Of a DNA stretch of 40,581 nucleotides, positions 35,835 to 40,581 are shown piece after piece (position 1 is the stretch's first letter; every line of letters begins with the position of its first letter). The position numbers and the translations under genes are program-made. Origin of the DNA: Dichomitus squalens LYAD-421 SS1. Lineage: Eukaryota > Basidiomycota > Agaricomycetes > Polyporales > Polyporaceae. A model generated the notes under the pieces. The model made no database searches. It was not told the DNA's origin and was given only the letters and a program-made list of their open reading frames with translations. Where the stretch lies: contig NW_006766884.1 in NCBI RefSeq assembly GCF_000275845.1, forward strand, positions 965,469 through 1,006,049, given 5' to 3'.

Positions 35835-37241
35835 GGTACGATAGATAATTCTAACTCGATGTATATGCCTAGGACACAGTGTCTAACGCACCTCTGCAGC
35901 GCAGCCGTCGCTAGGAGTGGCCGTGCAATCGCAGTGCGCTATGGGCGCCTCGAGTTTTTTCAGGTGGTCAGTACAACATGAATGAAGAGAAGTTCCGAGT
36001 CTTTGTCAATTCCATGTATCAACAAATTGTCCCGAACGCTCCGGGAGTTTGTCCCCGTGCTGACGTTGACCTCCCAGCCTCAAGACAAAGATAGCGTCTG
36101 TGTGTGAACGAAGCGGCTTCTGCGTATATTCTCTCCTTGTACGTACGTTGATGAGCGCACTTGTTTCAAGTGAGGTGCCCTGCAGTCCCTCAGTTGAGTG
36201 TGCTAACCACAAGTGTTGATGACAAGCGCTGGAATCAGCACATGCGCTCTGCCCCAAAGACGCCAGCGGTCGCCTCCAACGGAGGCATCAAACGGTGACT
36301 GGACACAACAGCCATCGATCACACATACATGCTGGGTCGCTCCAGGCACCTCCACGAGGACGGACTGATGTGCTTCGGTGAAATTTAGATGCACGTCAGC
36401 ACCGGTAGTTTCGGCGGATGGTGGCGCATGGTAGGGAACCGTCAGAAAGCCACACAGCATTCATATCTAGGTTCTTTCAATGGCTCCCGATAATAGTGAA
36501 CTTAGAGTGGGCCCTTGGCCTCGCTAATTTCAATCTCAGGAACGCGGGTCCAGGTACCGGTTACAGACTGTGAAGCTCCATACTCTCCTGCGTTGTTGAA
36601 TCTGCTCAAGTCCGCTTCGCCAGAGTGGAATCACAGAGGAGGCGAGTCTGGAACATCTACAGGAAAATATAGAGAATTGACATACCAGGTTGACATATAG
36701 GCGACATTCGGATTTCTGTCCTCTGATACATTTGGGCTTGTCAACGCTTTGCAGGGCCGCGTTGCTTGAGGCTCAAGCTCAAGCTCTGAATCCAGGTCAG
36801 GTCAGGTCAATCTTAGTGTCACCTGGTCTGGAACACCGTGGTGAAGAATTCATGTCTTATGGGTGAAGCAACATTCAATCCAGCCCTGGCAAGTAAAGTC
36901 GGGTCTTCAGCCAACGCTGAGTGCCAGAAGTCAATTGCAGGGGATTGAACGGCAATAGTTTCAAAGGCCATACTCATAGCCGTTTGCGTGTACGTCGGCG
37001 AGCCCTATCAAAGTAACTACTTCAATAGGCGCGAGTCTCCGCAGATGATCGGCCATGCTTGACGCTCCGTCTTCTTTTCGGCGCATTCCCACACCTCGGT
37101 CAGGATGGTATATGCTTGGTATCGTGGGTACGATGCCTGCCAATCTCCCCCCTGCCTGCCATCGGAGTAGCGTCGACTGCCCATGCCTCGCTTCACGAGA
37201 GCGGTCCAGGCGACCGCGGAGTATTGGTACCTAACCCTCGT
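35835..37241. other. Intergenic region between the two DUF6533 genes
   Basis: About 1.4 kb without a supportable gene. Minus-strand frames at 36006-36460 lack motifs. Short tandem repeats occur near 36768-36809: CTCAAG-type units followed by three AGGTC units. Confidence 0.5.
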
Positions 37242-38798
37242 ATGACAAGTTCCTTTGCTGACGACTTTTATGGCCGTCTGTGCAGGGCTTGGTCTATCCG
37301 GCTGAATAATTACTTCTCGGCGGTCGGGTATGGTGGGTTGTAAGTAATTCCCTCAAATACTTTAGCTGACTCAAGGTTAGCGATATTGTTTTACGACTTC
37401 TCCTTGACCTTCTCCACCGAGGTTGAATACTTCTGGAAATCGGCCAACATATCCCTGTTCTCTGTGCTCTTTGCTGCCAACCGCTATTTCGGCCTTCTGG
37501 GACCCATCCCTACCATATTCGAGTACTTCACTAGCCCTTCTGAGCAGGTGAGTAACCCACAGGTGTTTATCCTTCAGCATGTTTACTGACCAACGGATCG
37601 CAGAGGTACATTTATTATCGAGATCATTTGGTCGTTGAGGCTGAATTTTTCGTCAGCTGTCGTAACCTACAGGTATACCATCAAGCGTTCGCAGTGGCCA
37701 GCCAGGCGACCATCGCTAGCGAGTATCCATCCCGATTATCCGTGTGAGGATTGTCACTCACTGAGCCTCTATAGTCATCCTAGTGCTTCGTACATACGCT
37801 CTGTACGAACGCAGTGGACGGATCCTCGTGCTGCTCATAGTCACACACGTGGGTGGTGCTATAGCCGCCCTGGTACAAGCTGTAGTTTCATCGTCGTGTT
37901 TCGCGCTCATAACCTCCGATGACGCGCAGGTCATGATGATCACTACTGAGAGTCCGAAGGACATGGACACAACCTTGCCGTTCAATTTTTCCGGATGCGA
38001 CCTGTCCCTGACCAATGGCCAGTGAGTAGTAAATCATCCCTGTACTTATGCATGTACGGATAGCTAATAGCGTAAGCTAGATCCTTTCGTGCGCGACGCC
38101 TTTGTAGCGCCATCATTTTACAAAATATTCAAGGATGTCTGTCTGTTTACAGATCTCGCCATCGCATGGTTCGCAATGTTGTGGTTCGATACGACCATTT
38201 TTGTGTTGACGCTAGCGAGGGCGATCCAAATGCATCGTCGCCTCCCAGGTGGGATAGTGGAGATTCTGTTCCGAGATGGAACTATCTACTACGGGCGAGT
38301 GGCCTGTGCATGAAGGAATAATGCTTGTAGTGATTACTGACATACGCAACCTGACAGGATCATCGTCGCGTCCACTGTGACGAATATCGCTACCTTCTTG
38401 GCGACGCCTGTACGTGATCTCCCCACAGTGATCTCCTGTGACCCCCAAGTCACCCAAATTGAGCAGTCTGGTTCGAACCTCAAAGGCTTGGAGACAACAC
38501 TCACTAATACGTAAACCTTGTCTCTATGCTTCCAAACTCTGTTGACCAAGGCGTTTGCATTTGCAGGCTATCCACGACACTCATTTCACGGCTTATCTTG
38601 AACCTCCGGGACACGCGACTGCGACGAGCGCGTTACATCGGAGAAGGTGCGAATTCGCAAGCATTGTCCGCGACTTCTGCGCAATCCGTCGTCTCCCGTG
38701 TGGTCTTCGGCAGAGATCAGGCGAAAGCTCTTAGCACCAGCGCCTCGGACTCGACATCTTGTACGGATTTCCCAAATGATACGGAGATGACCGCATAG
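37242..38798 (+). CDS. DUF6533 multi-pass membrane protein, gene B
   Basis: Nine exons: 37242-37332, 37381-37547, 37604-37718, 37775-38021, 38081-38088, 38153-38294, 38358-38409, 38467-38510, 38567-38798. Total 1098 nt, 365 aa. The DUF6533 block is FYDFSLTFSTEVEYFWKSA, then ANRYFGLLGP. Further membrane segments include ILVLLIVTHVGGAIAALVQ, LAIAWFAMLWFDTTIFVLT and IIVASTVTNIATFL. It is clearly a paralogue of gene A: exon 2 is 167 nt in both, the 8-nt exon matches, and its 142- and 52-nt exons equal 126+16 and 43+9 nt in gene A. Two introns (37719-37774 and 38295-38357) need GC donors (GCGAGT), where gene A has GTGAGT. The start at 37242 gives MTSSFADDFYGRLC; an upstream first exon spliced to the GTGCAG near 37285 is possible. 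Confidence 0.83.
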
Positions 38799-38939
38799 GG
38801 ACTATTGTCGCGCGTACTCCTTGTACATTCTCGCTGTTGTACACTAGCTATCATCTGTAATCCGAACACCGTATCGCCGATCTACCTGCCGGCCTCCCGC
38901 GAGTCTCAGCGTGTCATTCCTCACGACTTCCCGTTCGTT

Positions 38940-40180
38940 TCATCCCCACAGATGCAAGAAGTGCCCCGCGGGCCCGCCTATGTAGCGATCGCCCTTTACC
39001 TCGTGCTTGGAGAGGATATCCGCGATTTGGTCCTGCTCCTCTTGCGTAAGCTCAATGTCTCCGCTGAGGATGTTCTCTACGACCCTCTTGGGTTTGCTGT
39101 GAAACACTGGTTAAATCTTCCCCTTACCAACAGAAGCAAATGGAAACGAACCCGGATCCTGGCAGAGGGATGACGTGCGGACCGAGCGATGCGACCCAAG
39201 CAAGGGCGAGCTGGGGGAGAGCGATCTGCTTCTTAGCGGCGATTGGCTTGATTTCCTCGAGAATACCGAGGTTGTGCTTCAGGTTCTGCAGTTGATGAGA
39301 GCGATATCAGAGAAGCGGCACATCTGCGGAGGACGGAAATAACCATCGAACCTCTTCCTGGAACCGATCGAACCTGCGGCGCATGTCATGCTCGGGGAGG
39401 TCGGTAGGGCTGGTGATGGTACCGGTCAACAATCCTCTGCCCAGGGGCCTGAACGAACGTCAGCGTCCTAAATTAGTAGTGGATCGGTCGGGCAGCAGCC
39501 TCACGAGTATGCGATCACAGAGATGCCAAGTTCTTCAGCGGTCGCGATGACTGCGGGCGATGATCGTGGCATGAGATGAGTACACAGCGCATGTGTAGGA
39601 GGGGGCTCAACGTACCCTTACGCGTCTCCTCTTCATAGGACCACAAGCTGACCTCGATCTCAACGGCGGTGATCGGGTGAATCTGTCGAGGCATTCAGCG
39701 GGTCTGTCACAGGCTATGGGTGTCTGTCGGTGAGCCCAGAGAACGTACAGAGTTCGCCTTTCGCAACGTTTCGGCACGGCACTCTGACATGCCCAAATGA
39801 TCGAACTTGCCCTCCTCCTTCAGCTGGACAAGCGTCTTGAGAGCCTGCTCAAGGGGGACGTTCGGGTCGACGCGGGCTGTCTCGAAGAGGTCGATCTTCT
39901 TGGTCCCACGGAGCGCAGCCACACAGGCGTCCACGCTGCGGCGGAGGTTCTCGGCTCTGCATGCACGCATATAGTTAGTGGACTGGGACTATCCTTCGAG
40001 AGAGATGATACTGTACGAGCTGTCGGGCGTGAGTGTGTTCGCCTTCATTCCGCCCTGTAAGAGCACGTCAACACTGGCGACCTATCATTTGTTGGGAAGT
40101 CGACACTCACCTTGACAGAAAGGAATGTCTTCTCCACATACTCAGGGAACGTTAGATTATCGTTCCGGCGCGCTATGTAG
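38940..40180 (-). pseudogene. Second aldo/keto reductase, 5'-truncated and interrupted
   Basis: Paralogue of the reductase at 31171-32656. Readable exons: 38940-39096, 39152-39285, 39352-39448, 39505-39550, 39616-39682, 39749-39956, 40017-40054, and from 40111 up to about 40180. Frames and splice sites are intact throughout; the last exon (157 nt) and the 38-nt exon match the paralogue exactly in size. K (LSVKGG), H (FDHLGMSE), PLGRGLLTG and GPHVIPLPGSG are present. Homology fails just beyond PEYVEKTFLSVK (around 40150-40180). The first barrel strands with the catalytic Asp and Tyr are not found before the window ends, and a palindrome-rich block follows. Most likely a pseudogene or a gene disrupted by insertion; the missing exons could also lie beyond 40581. 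It has two introns absent from the paralogue and lacks one found there. Confidence 0.75.
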
Positions 40181-40328
40181 CGGCTACAGAAAATTCACGT
40201 GACACCATAGCGCCGCTATGGCGGCGCTATAGCGGATAAAAAAGTTTCCAAAACCTTGTGTCGAGCAACGACATAGCGTCACTATAGCGTAGCCATAGCG
40301 TAGCGTCGGAGTTGCATGTATCGGCTAC
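40171..40328. repeat. Palindrome-rich insert made of CATAGCG/CTATAGCG units
   Basis: About eight copies of CATAGCG, CTATAGCG or their complements lie in roughly 135 bp. They include a perfect hairpin at 40205-40221 (CCATAGCG, one base, CGCTATGG) and the palindrome CGCTATAGCG at 40225-40234. The 7-mer CGGCTAC occurs on both sides, at 40181-40187 and 40322-40328, as a target-site duplication might. No coding sequence. It interrupts homology to the reductase paralogue. It could be a small palindromic mobile element. Confidence 0.55.
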
Positions 40329-40581
40329 GAGCAAGACTGATATATAGTTTGCATCCGTCTGATCGACCCCCCGCTGTCCCCTTGGCCTTCTGGGAGTTGT
40401 ACTCACCTTGCGACTCGCACCGCAAGCTCCCTGTGGACTTGGTCTCGGCATAATTCTGTCCGAGTCGCCCGGAAGCTCGAGAATTGACTGGTCAGTACTT
40501 CGGGTTCGTTACTATTCTTCGGCTACATCCATTACGGCACTGATCGTCTAGCATCGCAGGTTCGGCCTTCATATAAGGCAG
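40329..40581. other. Right-edge sequence, nothing recognised
   Basis: The sequence beyond the palindromic block shows no aldo/keto reductase exon on the minus strand. A minus-strand frame starting at 40451 (MPRPSPQGACGASRK, then a GTGAGT donor) runs into the palindromic block and has no family motif. Confidence 0.35.

Noticed and set aside
34481..37680. A 2-nt microexon in both DUF6533 genes before the CR.LQ.YHQ segment
   Set aside because: A simpler join exists in each gene: acceptors at 34554 (gene A) and 37603 (gene B) keep the frame with one ordinary intron and add 17-19 plausible residues, so no 2-nt exon is needed.

Overview
This window looks like nuclear DNA of a mushroom-forming basidiomycete (Agaricomycetes; the exact lineage cannot be fixed from sequence alone). 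Genes are split by many short introns (about 46-130 bp). Several families are typical of these fungi: an Hal4/Hal5-like kinase with long disordered arms, a DH-PH RhoGEF, and DUF6533 membrane proteins. I rebuilt 12 protein-coding genes exon by exon. Each joins into an open frame whose length is a multiple of three. A thirteenth gene is damaged.

Left part (1-9.7 kb): kynurenine 3-monooxygenase (+, 1178-3171), a 142-residue protein with four AT-hooks (-, 3972-4554), a MITE-like inverted-repeat element (5234-5764) in the divergent promoter region, and the ER quality-control lectin OS-9/Yos9 (+, 6154-7995). Middle (9.7-19 kb): a 1002-residue Hal4/Hal5-like kinase (-, 9691-12921), then about 6 kb with no recognisable gene. 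Core block (18.9-30.7 kb): PRP28 spliceosomal helicase (-), an EF-hand-like protein (+), a METTL21-type lysine methyltransferase (-), a RhoGEF (+) and asparagine synthetase (-). These alternate in strand with short shared promoters (about 256 and 226 bp) and convergent ends. This is conserved housekeeping sequence.

Right part (31-40.6 kb): an accessory-looking cluster in which an aldo/keto reductase (-) and a second, 5'-damaged paralogue (-) bracket two tandem DUF6533 membrane-protein genes (+). The two DUF6533 genes share exon sizes. These include an 8-nt microexon at the same place, yet gene A has four more introns than gene B. A small palindrome-rich insert (CATAGCG/CTATAGCG units) sits where homology of the second reductase breaks off.

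The most unusual signals are at the RNA-processing level. Five introns are best explained as GC-AG rather than GT-AG, and two of them lie in DUF6533 gene B where gene A has GT. I see no CRISPR array, rRNA, convincing tRNA or complete autonomous transposon. The pathways represented are kynurenine/NAD metabolism, asparagine synthesis, ER-associated degradation, splicing, Rho signalling and probably ion-transport regulation; nothing suggests they work together as one system.
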